Assembly: GCF_000150275.1 (NCBI RefSeq)
Contig: NW_002060944.1
Location: 1,621,306-1,685,305 of the forward strand
Source: Trichoplax adhaerens
Taxonomy: Eukaryota > Placozoa > Uniplacotomia > Trichoplacea > Trichoplacidae
Direction: 5' to 3'
Length of the DNA stretch: 64,000 bases
In this document: positions 26,217 through 38,160 of the stretch, piece by piece
Position numbering within the stretch: the stretch's first letter is position 1
Layout: the number at the start of each line of letters is the position of its first letter
Translations under genes and position numbers: made by a program
Notes under the pieces: model-generated
What the model was told of the DNA's origin: nothing
What the model saw: the letters and a program-made list of their open reading frames with translations, nothing else
Database searches by the model: none

Positions 26217-29200
26217 TTACTCCTTAGCGGCAGTCCCAACGGGACCATCTAGTACGTGATTGGATTGAAGTGGGTTGAAAAGTCCTGAATCGGCAGGACT
26301 ACTAAGACTTCGTCGGTGAAGCTGGTGCGCCGAACTGCTTTCCAATTTCTAGTATCATGTTGTGTTAGGTATTAGAAAGTGTTAATGAATTCAGTCAATG
26401 TAACTACCAGATATTTAGGATTAAGAGATTAATAATAAATAGCAAAGCCGCAATGTTAGCCATAGTATCATCAACTTACAGGCATTGGGCTGGGAGATGC
26501 AATAGAAGCCTCCGCTGTAGAACTTCTATAAGAATCAGTTAGTATTTCTACAGATTTAAGTCTTGGTTCGAGACTGTTACCCCTGAAATACAGTACAAGA
26601 TCAAGGCAATTGCAATTACTGTACTATCATTTTGATCGCAATAACGAAAACATTTTCCAATGCCGGAATTAGTGTTTTCGCTTACCATGACATTAAATAA
26701 ATCTTATCTAAAGCCGATACTATCGTAACGTGCATATATCTTCAGATAATTAAATTAACGGTAAATTTTTATCTAGCTTTACTGTACCTTCAATAACATT
26801 AAGCTAGAGCGGTAAAAAGATATTTTGCTTATTTACTTTTATAAACATCTTAGTATAGGATCTGGAAAACTTACATTTCCTTGCGTGCAATGCCTCGTCT
26901 ATTATGCGGAAAAGTAATAGTATGACTACCGCCGCAGCTGCGCAGTGATGGTATATCATACATGCCAACAACACTTGATTTTCGGAGAAATGAAGTTTAT
27001 TTATCACTTTACAGTTAGTAGTAGTAATACTAATCCATTCAAAATACGGATGAAGTTACGTGAATCTTACTGTTTTTGATGAAATCGAACTGCTTCTACT
27101 TTTATTGGTGAATCTGCACGGCTAGAGGATCTTAACGGTAAAGGCTGTTGCAAAGGTAATGATGGTACAATTCTAAAATATGTATGTTAGAAATCAAATT
27201 CAGCGGATTACGCAACTTTCTAGGATAGCAAATCAACATATGAATAATTGCATATACTAACTCAGATTTGGTTTTTGCTACAGGGCTATTGCAAGATATG
27301 CAATAAAACTTTTCTATTAAACGCCTACGATCAATGCCAAATACAAATGATGGTATATTAGCTATATAAAACTGTAACCCATCAAATCTGAAGTTGACGA
27401 TATCCAAGTAATCAAGGAAACTAACAGCGCTTAAATTTATAATTTAATTTTATTGCAAATCATCGACCGCAGGTTAACCTACTTGCGTAATCCTGCTGCT
27501 AATTCTGCCACGTTAAGACTTTCCTTATCGCTTTTATCCCCAGTATGAGTCTGTGTTACCTTTTTAACATACTTTTCTATACAAAAATGAAAGGATATTT
27601 TTTTTATACGACTACATTCCTCACCTTACACAAACACCGAATCTCTTAGATCATGAACTACTATATAATTCATCTATTGTTATATGAAGAGTATATTAAT
27701 TATTAAATATTATTATTGCAATCATAATAGTACGCAATTAGAAGTATCATAAAAGCACTTTAAATTTAATCGAAAGAAGTAAACGATTAGTCGCTTGCGT
27801 GTATACGTAAAATAAAGATTTAAAGATAACAATATTCTTCAACTAAATGCCTCAGGTACACTGAGAGGTCTTATTTACCTAAATATTTTCGTAAGTTCGA
27901 AATAGACGTTTTATCTAATTTTTTTCCAACCGCTGTAGCCAAACCCTCTAATTGTCCTACCGCATCTTTTACCGCTAAGCCCTGTCATTGCGATCAAACA
28001 AAGTATAATTACAGCGCATCTAAGTCTTTCTTGTGAATTGAAGAAGTAAATAAAACTACTATAATACGTACATTTTTATCCAACTTCGATATAGTTTCAG
28101 TAATTTTAGCTTCGATTCGGAGTCGCACTGTATTCAAATCACTCATATTAACCTTATCCTTAATTTCTTCTTTATCGGCTTTCTAACAAAGCATAATAGT
28201 GGTAACGCATTTATTATCCTGAAATCTCTTTAGACTAGCATGAATCATTTACAGAACGTCTGTGAATCCCTAATCCAGCAAAATATACTATCCTATTCCT
28301 AGCCGATTGTCACTACTCAAATACACGTAGCTCAACCCAAGAACAAATTGCTAGCAAACTGGAATATATGAGTATTGCTACGTGATCTAATATTTACTGT
28401 ATATTGATTCATCGAACCAGCAGTAATAACGTTACAATAGATCTAGAATACTCATCGGTACAAGACACATTCTCAACATTAGACTATCGCCGAATAACGT
28501 ATTAATACACATAAATTACATTGCTCTCTCTTCTTGTCCTTAATCTCTGTGTCGTCTCCTAACTCTAACCGTAAATATGCGTTATCTACTCTCAATCATC
28601 TTGTCTTTGTCTTCATTAAGAATAGTTATCACTACAAGTTTAATACGATTCAGAACTCGATTTGACAGTTTCCATTTCTATTCTCTGAGTTAACATTAAA
28701 ACTATTAAAACTATCACAAAAATCACTGCTATTAAATCGAATGGTCGGTATAAAGTTACGGTAATTTCCTACAATATAATATTTTTTATTACCTGTTCAT
28801 CAATCTTCCCTACTTCTGTGCCCAAATCATCCTTATCTACTTTACCTTGTGATAATCTATCAGCAGCTTCAAATAACTCCTATGAAACAGCACCAAAACT
28901 TTCTTCAACGACAAATTTAAATCGCTATCAAGCAATTACTAATTATAATAGAAGCAGATCAATATCAATGGCCAGATTATGGATATTTGGCCCTAACATA
29001 CGAGTACACAATCTCAGTTACTGTAATGAAATGGCCACCATGGTTAACGGTATTTATACTCTATATTGCTACATACTTACTACGATATCAAGCTTTAATT
29101 TATCATCGCTATCTAAGATTTGTCTAATATTGACAGCATGCTTGTTCTGTTCGGTTAGAAGTCGATGCGATTGTCGCTGTAGAATATCAATATCGTCATT

Positions 29201-32200
29201 TGTCTAATGGTAATAATTAATGCGCAGTGTTTAGAAACATAAACCAGCGATTCTATTTACGAAATTTTATTGGCACCCAATATCATCATAGCTGCAATTT
29301 TATAACCTTTTTAATCGAATCCCTAATTTCTTGACTTATGTCTTCGAGTTGACGCACTTGCTGAAGCAATTTTTCAGACATCTCGCTTTGATTTATGGTA
29401 TCTAAAATGTCCGAAATTACGATATTTAAACAGATTGCTATACACTCTTGTAAATACAGTAGAAAACTAAAGACTTGAATTTATTATATACTATGTTTAC
29501 TTTCGACTACGGATAATACTCAAAATACATCTGATGTACTTAAGGAGAAAAAACATGGTAGGTATGCTTTCAGAACTACAGTACAAGTATTCAATCCAAA
29601 CCTTTAAGTTTTTTCAACTCTAATCTATCAACTTTCCTTTCCTATTAAAAATATTAAATTCAAATTAGACCAATAAAGTTTAATTCAATTAATTACAGTG
29701 TACACCGAATAATATACTTTTTGTCGAACGTTATTGTTACAAGCTTTTTATTTCTTACTTAAACTGCATTATGTACTGTCTTTTCTTAATTCATAAATCT
29801 AATGTGATTTCTACCATGGCAGTCAAGCAACGGCTTAGTTTTCAGTAAGTAATTAAAGCTAAACAACTTACCTTTAAGAGTTGAATATCCTTTTGTGCAT
29901 CCTCCACATTATCAGCATAAGTACCTACTCGCTTTCTAAGTTCATCTAACATATCATCGCTATTGATTAAAATACCATCAATTTCTTTCAACTTATTATT
30001 AACTGTTTCGCGAAAGCGCTCAAATTCGTTATGATTTAATCTATCGTTTTTAAGATCTTGATGAGCTGTTAGCGATCTTGCCCGGTAGCCATAAGAAGAA
30101 TCTCGCCGATTGGGGTCATCATCTGCATCGAAAATACTACGTCTTCTACCGTCAGCAGTAATTGCCAACTCATTTTTGCCCTGGTAAGCTTGATTTTGAT
30201 TAAGGAGTAACTGATTTAAATTGCGAAGTCTCCCTTCTAGCTCACCAAGTATCGAATCCTTCATCGTTTTTAAACCATCATAAAAGACTGGACGAGTAAC
30301 GTAAGAATCGAAAGTTGCCTCCGATGGTAACTTATTCATTTTTTGTTTGAGATTAAACTGTAGATATAAACGTTAAAAATTATTTGTAATACAGCAGAAT
30401 GTCAACTCTTGCGATAAGTTTAAGTTATAATAGGTTATTGTAGACGGCAGAACATAAGATGTGTAAAAATATTAAACAGTTTATCCATACACCTTACCGC
30501 GATAGTCCTAACATTATTAACTTCCTCATCCAAAGTATTAATTCGATTATCTACCTTTGATCCTAACCGAAATTGCGATTAGTATTTGCAATTAGTGTAT
30601 TATTTGGAACATTTGAAAAAATTTAAATAAATTCTTGCAGTAATAACATCTCCTTCTTCAACTAATTAATTGATTGAAATACCTTTAGAACAAGCTAATT
30701 CCTGGACTTTTTCACCTAAAGTATGAAGTGACTGTTGAATAAAACCTATTTTGACGTCTAAATCCTATCATGAATATTAAATATTGAAGATATTAAATTG
30801 AACACATTAATAACCCAAATTAGGTACGATTAAGCTCATACTACAGTAATGGTAATATCAAATGTACATTCAAATAACGTCCTTATTGGCTGTCTTACAA
30901 GAACCCGTTAATCAGTTAGAGAGTATACCGATATCTAGTACAGTAGTTACTCGTATAGTTTGAAAAAAATTAAATAAAGTATTATGATTATTTCAATTCT
31001 TTCATTACTTGACCAAACCTAGTGAACCGTTTCTGAATTTACAAAGATAATAAAAACTACTGTATTCCGTATTTATTTCTTGAAATCGCATAAGGTGTCT
31101 GTCTAAGAATATCGCTAAAGTCCATAACGTAAGGCATGAATAATTATAAAATACAATTATACAATTATATAGTTAATTAATCATCTTTAAGTTGTGTGTC
31201 GTATATACGTAGATTAACAGTCTTAATTCTTATTGGATTGACAATAAGTAATTATGGCCTGGCATTACCTGAACACATTACAAAATACTTAGAGAGAACA
31301 AAAGAAACCTTAAGTGTTAGCTGATGATGATGACAAATATGCGTAATACTATCACATCACCACATCGTTTCTTCATCAGTATAATGTTCACAATAGTTTC
31401 ACCTACCTTATCGATCAATGACAGTTTGCTGTCTATTTCTTTGCTAAACGCATTCGCCCAGTCAGTTGACAATGCATCTAATTCTTTCACTACTCCATCT
31501 AGAATTGACGATAGCTAACGTAAAAAAGTAGCATAATATTACTATTCCAATTTAGCATTATCTCACAATATTGTCGATTAAATGTTTATAGCACATTGTG
31601 ATGTATTCTCTATTCATTATGTAGAATAACATTAGTTAAAATTACGCAGCAAGACATTCCATACTAAACACGTCATCATAAAAACTACGTAGAGAGAAGA
31701 TATCATAGCAATTATCTTTCCAGTATATTTTCAATTAAATCCCCGTAATTCTTACGGTATCAGATATTTTAAGTATCCGTTACTCCTCATATCTAGAAAT
31801 ATTCAACACAATTCTATAACCCATTTATAGTATATACGTAATAAGCTTACTGCTTCTAATGTTTCTTCGGCCGCACCAATGCGCTTCGATAAGTTATTAT
31901 TTTTCCATAGATCAGAAACAGACGATACCGCTCTGCTCCTAGTAATTTCTGGAAGTTTCTGAAGTTGTGATTGTGAGATCTCCTTGTTATCTGCCAAAGA
32001 TAATATAATTTACTTAATCCAAATTAATGCAAAATTTTAAAAATTTACGGCTAAAAGTAAAATCACCTGTTAAGCCATCTAAAGTTGGAGAGGTGGTTGG
32101 ATTTTCTTCATCCTGAAATGAATTCTTATCTCCTTCATTTGTGATCGATGGAGTTGCTCGATTAGAGCTTTGATGATTCTGCGTAGGAATTTCTGGGTTC

Positions 32201-32583
32201 GACGAATCAGCTGGATTTTCGATCGAAGGTGTATCATTATTACTTTGATTCCGTTCACCTTTAGCGCGCTCTTGATTATCCTTGAAGATTTCTTCTTGCG
32301 CTTGAGGTTTAATAACCTGGTTATGATGCAGTAACTTTTCGAGCTTGATTTGTAACCCCTGCTGATTCATATAATTACTTCTTATCGATCTTCCAGTTTC
32401 TACTTCTGCTAGAGAATTCTCATTGTTGTAGCTAGTAGCAATTTCCAGAGGCTCTGGCGATCGATTAAATCTTATAATAATGCTGTTTAACAAGCCATGC
32501 AAGTGATGCAAATTAATGGTACCGTGGAAAGGGTCTAATGATAAATCCAATAAATTCTTCAAATCAGCGTTGATTGTAGCCAT
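26217..32583 (-). CDS. QRICH2/C16orf96-type protein (DUF4795 family)
   Basis: Seventeen exons join in phase to 808 residues: 32583-32067, 31990-31851, 31514-31407, 30764-30683, 30562-30498, 30357-29872, 29617-29602 (16-base micro-exon), 29401-29307, 29203-29081, 28879-28793, 28182-28072, 27981-27879, 27576-27483, 27324-27262, 27172-27071, 26582-26480, 26348-26217. The amino end DLKNLLDLSLDPFHGTINLH, continuing HLHGLLNSIII, resembles the start of C16orf96 (leucines around a central VLNFKALHLLLHGIL). A polar glutamine- and asparagine-rich segment and long coiled coils follow. KVNMSDLNTVRLRIEAK and RLIEKFYCISCNSPVAKTK match the family core and its Cys-x2-Cys end (FHCISCDRPV). The tail is proline- and serine-rich. 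QRICH2 is needed for sperm flagella in mammals; a ciliary role here is inference. Exon 10 has two equivalent acceptors. Confidence 0.78.
29602..29617 (-). other. Candidate 16-base micro-exon of the QRICH2-like gene
   Basis: Between GATTAGAG and GTTTGG lies TTGAAAAAACTTAAAG, coding LKKLK plus one base. Without it the phase 0 end of the exon at 29872 cannot join the only open frame of the exon at 29401 (phase 1). Including it restores the coiled-coil heptads, reading DIQLLK-LKKLK-DTINQ. Confidence 0.55.
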
Positions 32584-33382
32584 TTTTATTAACCAAGTAA
32601 CTCACTATTATTATCTATTAATTAGTTGTCACTACATACAGGAAAGTGTACAGTTGCAACGTGTGTAACAATAATGTCAATAACGTGAAAACACATTGAA
32701 AGCACTAACTGCATTTTATTTTATAGACTTTGAAATTTTTTAAGTAGATGAATTATTGCATGCAATGTATTTCTTAAACTTTTTAAGTTGCTACCCGGCT
32801 ATAAATATGACAGTATATGTTTTAGTTTAGTTTATCGTGTGGTCACTAGGGTGATGATGCAGCGTATACAGTACAGCAAAGGCTGTGGTTGCGATGACTA
32901 TTGTCTAATACAGTTTGCATGTAATTATATTTTATGAATGCAGTAGCATTGTTACTATCCCACTTTTTATTATTAATTAGCTACAAATACATGTTGATTT
33001 AACAATCTCACTATAGTATTACAATTTGTATAACAAAAGCAAGTAAGACAAACGTGTAGGGACATTAATGAATTAATTATCTCAACAATGTATTAATGCT
33101 ATCTATTCGTTAGTGTGGGAATGTTATGCTCTGATAAATTTTATGGGATCACTTCAACTGAAGATCAACTTTGTTCAAGGTGCAAAAAAACCGAAACACT
33201 TTATCAGACCGTATGCAGAGCAGCGAATGAAATTGATCCAGTAGAGAGTACTGGAGAATTTTAGGCTCAGTATGTTACAGTATTAGTCCATAAAACAATT
33301 AATCTTCACCAAACATAAAGCTTCATCAAGACCAAAAATTATGTACAACTATGCATAGATTACATTTAGTAATCCACGGTGT

Positions 33383-33466
33383 ACATTATTGTAGTCGGAC
33401 AATTCATGAATAATTAGAGTTACTGTTAGGGTTATTATTCATGAATTGCCCGACTACAGTAATGCA
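33383..33466. repeat. Unique inverted repeat (hairpin, MITE-like)
   Basis: Left arm 33383-33414 and right arm 33432-33466 are near-perfect complements. Matching parts include TTGTAGTCGG with CCGACTACAGT, and ATTCATGAATAA with TTATTCATGAAT. The loop is about 18 bases. It is distinct from the pentamer arrays and shows no obvious target-site duplication. Confidence 0.8.
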
Positions 33467-34170
33467 CATACAGTACAACCACTTAAAGTAGAAATATACA
33501 GTATAGTATCTATGTGACTGTTACAAAGCCCCTTCATTAATGTTACTACATAAAAGTACGTAACGCTTCTATATAATTATAATGGATATTTATTTTTAAA
33601 TTTTATCAAGAAACACGTAATAAATTATGGACATTTACTGAACGATCACAATTATTAATAGTTCAGTAAATGCCAAATACAGTATACCGTTACGTATGCT
33701 GTAACAACACTGTACATCACTTGTCGAAATTTGACGAGAAAAGTTTAAAGGTATAATTGGATCAAATTTACTCTTTCTTAATATACTGTATATTCCAAAC
33801 GAATTAAATAAATAATAATAGTATGACAGAATCTTGGATCAAGTTAATTCATTCAAGTAGTAAACTACCTTTTCAAATGAAGCGGAAGATAATTAATTGA
33901 TTCATCTGCGGAAAGCAACAAATTGACAGTTAAGCTATCTTAGATAGGTACGATGCTCGATCGACCAAGTAGAATAAATTATTGTTATTGTATTAACTGT
34001 TCATTTAGTGAATGAAATTGTAATCCCTATACTGTGTTTCATCCTACTGGTACGGACGTACGGTATACCAGGACCACGATGTCCTGTAGCATGGGACATA
34101 ATTGCTACTCGTATTATTGACCAACAGTACACAGTATAGTACTAATGCTGTATCATTTTACCTGTTTATG

Positions 34171-34390
34171 TACTGTATGCTACTGTACAGTATGTACTGT
34201 ACAGTGTACAGTATACTAGTATAGACAGACACGATACGCAGGTTTTCTTATTGCTTGACTGACTGATTCTCATCGCTGATAGTACAGTACAGTACGGTGG
34301 TCGTGGTACTGCAGCGAAAACAGAGTTCACTCATTCCAATCTACAGTACAATGTACAGTACATAGTTTCGCAGTACAAAATGGTACTGTA
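34171..34390. repeat. TACAG/CTGTA inverted array upstream of mLST8
   Basis: Clusters at 34171-34216 (TACTGTACAGTATGTACTGT then ACAGTGTACAGTATAC), 34281-34296 and 34342-34390. The last ends 87 bases before the mLST8 start codon. Confidence 0.85.
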
Positions 34391-34476
34391 GATACTCGAC
34401 TAAAGCAAATTTGACCTGACAGCAAATACTTCTTGTTTAGTTGACCGTACCGAAGCTGCCGAAATTGGAGCGCATA

Positions 34477-36559
34477 ATGGCTGACACAGAAGCCGTTCTT
34501 CTCGCTACTGGCGGTTATGATCATACTATTCGATTGTGGCAACCGCATAGTGGGGTTTGCCATAGGACACTCCAACACCCGGAATCGGTAAGTATGCCTT
34601 CGTTAACTTCTCCACCATAGGTCCTAACTTTAGATTCGATTAAAAACTTATAAATCTACAGTTGGAGATCGATTGTTACTATTACCAAATAATTTAAATA
34701 CCTTTTACAATTCTGAGACTACAAAATGTACAAATGGCAGCTTATCTCGACGTATCCATGCTATTAAAATAGACAAACATATAGTATTTTGTGTGTATGC
34801 TATACAACATAATGAGTTGATGACAGTTACTTCAAACAGCCTATATTGGAAATCTTATCAACAAACTTTGCTCTCTGTTATATATAGCAAGTGAATGCTC
34901 TTTCTTTAACGCCGGACAAACAATTAATTGCTGCAGCGGGTAATAACCACACTTTTGGTGACAACTTATATTAAAATACCGCAATCATTAATTATATTAA
35001 AATTTTCTTTTCCCTCAGGTTTCCAGTGTGTTAGATTGTACGATGTTCATGGTTGTAACCCTAATCCTGTCAGTAAAGTATTTATACGTAGCTTGGACAA
35101 GATTCAATTTTACTTTTCCAATACTATTCTTGCATTAGTTCACCTGTAGTTACATATCTAAGTTCTTTTGATTCGAGTACAACTTATACCTCTTGATATC
35201 AGGTCATTAATTGTGATGGGGTTCAAAAGAATATTACTGCAGTAGGATTCCATGGTGATGGTAGATGGATGTTCACGGCTGGTGAAGATGGAAAAGTCAG
35301 AATTTGGGATTTGAGGTAAAATTGGTACCAAGCTACTAGCTAGTTAATCGCCTTAAATTATCACCAGGAGTGTATACGATAAGATTGTTCGAAAAATTTG
35401 ACGCTCATATATTTAATGTTTTAGGTCTCGCAATCCGCAAAGTCAAAGAACCTTATCTGTCTCTAACCTTATCAATTGTGCCGTCCTTCATCCTAACCAG
35501 GTACGTTAGAACACACTATATCAGATGACTGTACTCGATGATGACAAACGCAGTTTAATAAAAGTTTTCATTTTATTTATGCGAAAGAATGACTGGTTTT
35601 TTATATTCTTGTTCTTTCTTCAACAGATTACTATTATTGCAGGTGATCGTAGTGGGACACTTCACATTTGGGACTTAAAATTGAATCAATCTGAGAGAAT
35701 GGTAAGCACGATTAAAAACTACGGCATCTATTCAATTTTACTGAATCTAAATTAAATACTATAGGTTGTCAGCACTGATAATGCAATCACTTGCGTTGAC
35801 ATCGATCGTGAAGCATCGATGTTAGCCGTTGCTTGTAGTAATGTAAGTAAACTCTGATATACAATAATTCCTAATCATCCTTTCTGACGATTAATATTTT
35901 TTCATCGTACACCTGGCGTAAAGTAGTGATGGTTTGACGATCTGCTTAAAATATTGATAGGGTATTTGCCATGTCTACGCTCTGAGAGGATCATTCGATT
36001 CGGAAGAACGATTAATAATAAATCCAAAAACGCAAATCCACTGTCACGATACATACGTCATCAAATGTCGATTTAGTCATGATTCGACGTAAGTAAATTT
36101 GTATGTATGCAGCCTTGCAAGTGTCATTAGTCCTTTGTAAGTTGTTCCAATAACTGATCATGCTTTTGTAGATTATTGGCTACGACGTCATCAGATGGGA
36201 CGATTAAGGTTTGGCGAACATGCGATTTTACACTTAAATCAACACTATCGAATGCGTCACAGCGTTGGGTATGGGATTGTTCATTCTCTACTGACCCACA
36301 ATACTTAATTTCAGGTAAATTATTGACTAAAGCTACAATGGTTTCTGTTAATCCCTTTGCTTTACTAAACTATAAGAGTCTATCTTAAATACCTGATTGC
36401 TTGCTCGCAAACCAAATTTATTATGAATGTAATTTAGTTTCCTCAGATGCAGTTGCAAGACTATGGAATGTTGAAAATGCTAAGACAATAAGAGAATATA
36501 GCGGGCACCAGAAAGCTATTGTCGCTATGGCTTTCTTCGATGGAAATTCAACGGAATAA
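34477..36559 (+). CDS. MLST8: mLST8 (GbetaL), WD-repeat subunit of TOR complexes
   Basis: Seven-bladed WD40 propeller that binds the TOR kinase domain in TORC1 and TORC2. Ten exons (34477-34587, 34888-34939, 35019-35068, 35203-35315, 35425-35500, 35627-35701, 35765-35842, 35961-36088, 36172-36314, 36438-36559) join in phase to 315 residues; human has 326. Landmarks: [88 protein letters not shown], the loop [40 protein letters not shown] and [15 protein letters not shown]. These match human ATAGYDHTVRFWQAHSGIC, SNNPNPI, DGRWMYTGGED, SGAIHIWDLK, and YGGHQKAVVCLAF. Exon 10 must start at 36438 (TTTAG|TT) to keep the final WD repeat in frame. Confidence 0.95.
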
Positions 36560-36932
36560 CATTTCATGGGACTGTCAATTTTACATATTACTACGAAATT
36601 TTGTTATTGCATAGAAAAATCGAAGTGGCAATATTTATGCCTCATTGAAGATGTGTTTATTTGTATAATGTGAGACGAAGACGGCTTATCTTTGCATTCT
36701 ACATACTAATATTACATAAATGCATGATTTATATACAATATAAGTTCATGTGTTTATTGTAATTACGGCAATTATAAATAAGCAACTCTTAATCAGACTT
36801 AAACTTAAGTTATATACGTAAAATAGTCTCCTGACTAATTTTATTTCGCGCAAATTCCAACATTTACAAGTTATAAATAAATGTTATCGTTACTGTTTTT
36901 ACATACTGAGATTTTCCGACAACTACGAAACT
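36560..36932. other. Convergent gap between mLST8 and BORCS8-like gene
   Basis: 373 bases between two 3' ends, with several AT-rich polyadenylation-like motifs (AATAAG near 36776, AATAAA near 36875). No arrays and no coding signal. Confidence 0.5.
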
Positions 36933-37979
36933 TTAATGGGTAAATCGTTTAGGAATAATCCTTTCGATTGCATCCAAATTCTGCCGAAGATGACAGTATC
37001 GAGCTTGCAATACTAACAGACTGAAAAAAATTGCGCAAGAGAATATTATTTAAAGCCTGTTCAACATTACGATAATCAATATCTACTGAACCGCAGGACC
37101 TGTAGTGAAATCCACTGTTAATTAAAAATCGCGCCACTGATACCGTGCATGCATACTCAATGCCATTTACACCTACGTAACAGAGGAAAATGTACCTAAC
37201 TCGCAAGCCTACTGAAATACTACCAAAAAATTGACTAAGAGCAACAAAAACTATCACTTGATATCCACCAAAAGTAACATATTGTAAAGGTAAACTGGAC
37301 TAGTTAGATATTTCTAAAATATCACAACTACAAATGAATTCTTACCTATATAAAGCGAGCGCCCAGCAAAGGCTAAATAAATTTTAATTTTATTTGCGCT
37401 GCTGTTACTTCAAATTTTCTTATGAAAATATCATTTATGCATAAAGAATAATTTTTAAATTCATTAATAAAATTCATAAGAATATTAATAAGTAGATTCA
37501 GAAGTAAAATCTTATCAATATTACGGTAGAGCATCACTTACTAAATGTCCCTCTTGTAGCTGATCGCTATGTATCTGCACTACGAACCCGCTATATCAAA
37601 TAAAGAAGCTTGCAGAATACTGTATGTATACTGTACGCGTCAATTGTGGACAATAAAATATGTTTCTGTCCGTATTGTCATTAACTATTGTGTAATTAGT
37701 ACTTACGAGTAGGCAATTTTGCGGTTACCCGAGAACGAATGCTACTATATTTTTATTAAGATGATAATAATTACTATATATAATCGGCATGTAATGCGAT
37801 AATAAGGAAATAATTATATCGCACCTGAACTTAACATAATTCATACTGAAAAATGATAATGAGTTGGTTAATGCACGAATCAATGTGAATGAAGCCGAGT
37901 TTATTCCTTATATGCTAACATTTAACATATTCTAGTATTACAAGGCTACGTTACGATATACCTTTCCCAGGCTGAATTA
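36933..37979 (-). CDS. BORCS8-like BORC complex subunit (probable, start not found)
   Basis: Seven short blocks join in phase: 37979-37962 (18 bases), 37845-37825 (21), 37741-37707 (35), 37579-37538 (42), 37372-37346 (27), 37172-37100 (73) and 37020-36933 (88, with stop). The joined peptide reads ESMNYVKFSIRSRVTAKLP, TLQIHSDQLQEGHLVT, FAGRSLYIGVNGIEYACTVS, VARFLINSGFHYS, and LLVLQARYCHLRQNLDAIER, then IIPKRFTH. BORCS8 (MEF2BNB) has the same order: a LPELAQHKADMQ-type stretch, a VEYACSAVKNLVDSSVYF-type stretch, then a helix. BORC links lysosomes to Arl8 and kinesin. The fourth block must use donor GTGATG rather than the nearer GTAAGT to keep frame. The exon with the start codon was not found. 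The identification rests on motif order, not on an alignment. Confidence 0.5.
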
Positions 37980-38160
37980 CTGGCAAGCAAACAATCACGA
38001 AGTTTTAGCAGTATATCAATATTACATAGAATATGTGGATATCTCGAGATACTAATAAATTTATGTGAGATAAATAAAAATTACGCGGCAGCACTCCTTG
38101 CTAAATAAATTCATTCTATTCTATTTTTATTAATACCCACTTTTATATGAGGGCTTAATT

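Larger units (their letters stand above)
32584..34476. promoter_or_regulatory. Divergent intergenic region between QRICH2-like gene and mLST8
   Basis: About 1.9 kb between opposed starts. It contains a unique inverted repeat (33383 to 33466), an inverted pentamer array in its last 300 bases, and single copies elsewhere (32870, 33470, 33680). No exon is supported in 32584 to 34170. Confidence 0.5.

Noticed and set aside
36949-37257. 102-codon minus-strand frame read as one exon
   Set aside because: Part of it is the BORCS8-like exon, but the frame reads through an intron (37099-37021) and ends in the wrong frame over the last exon.
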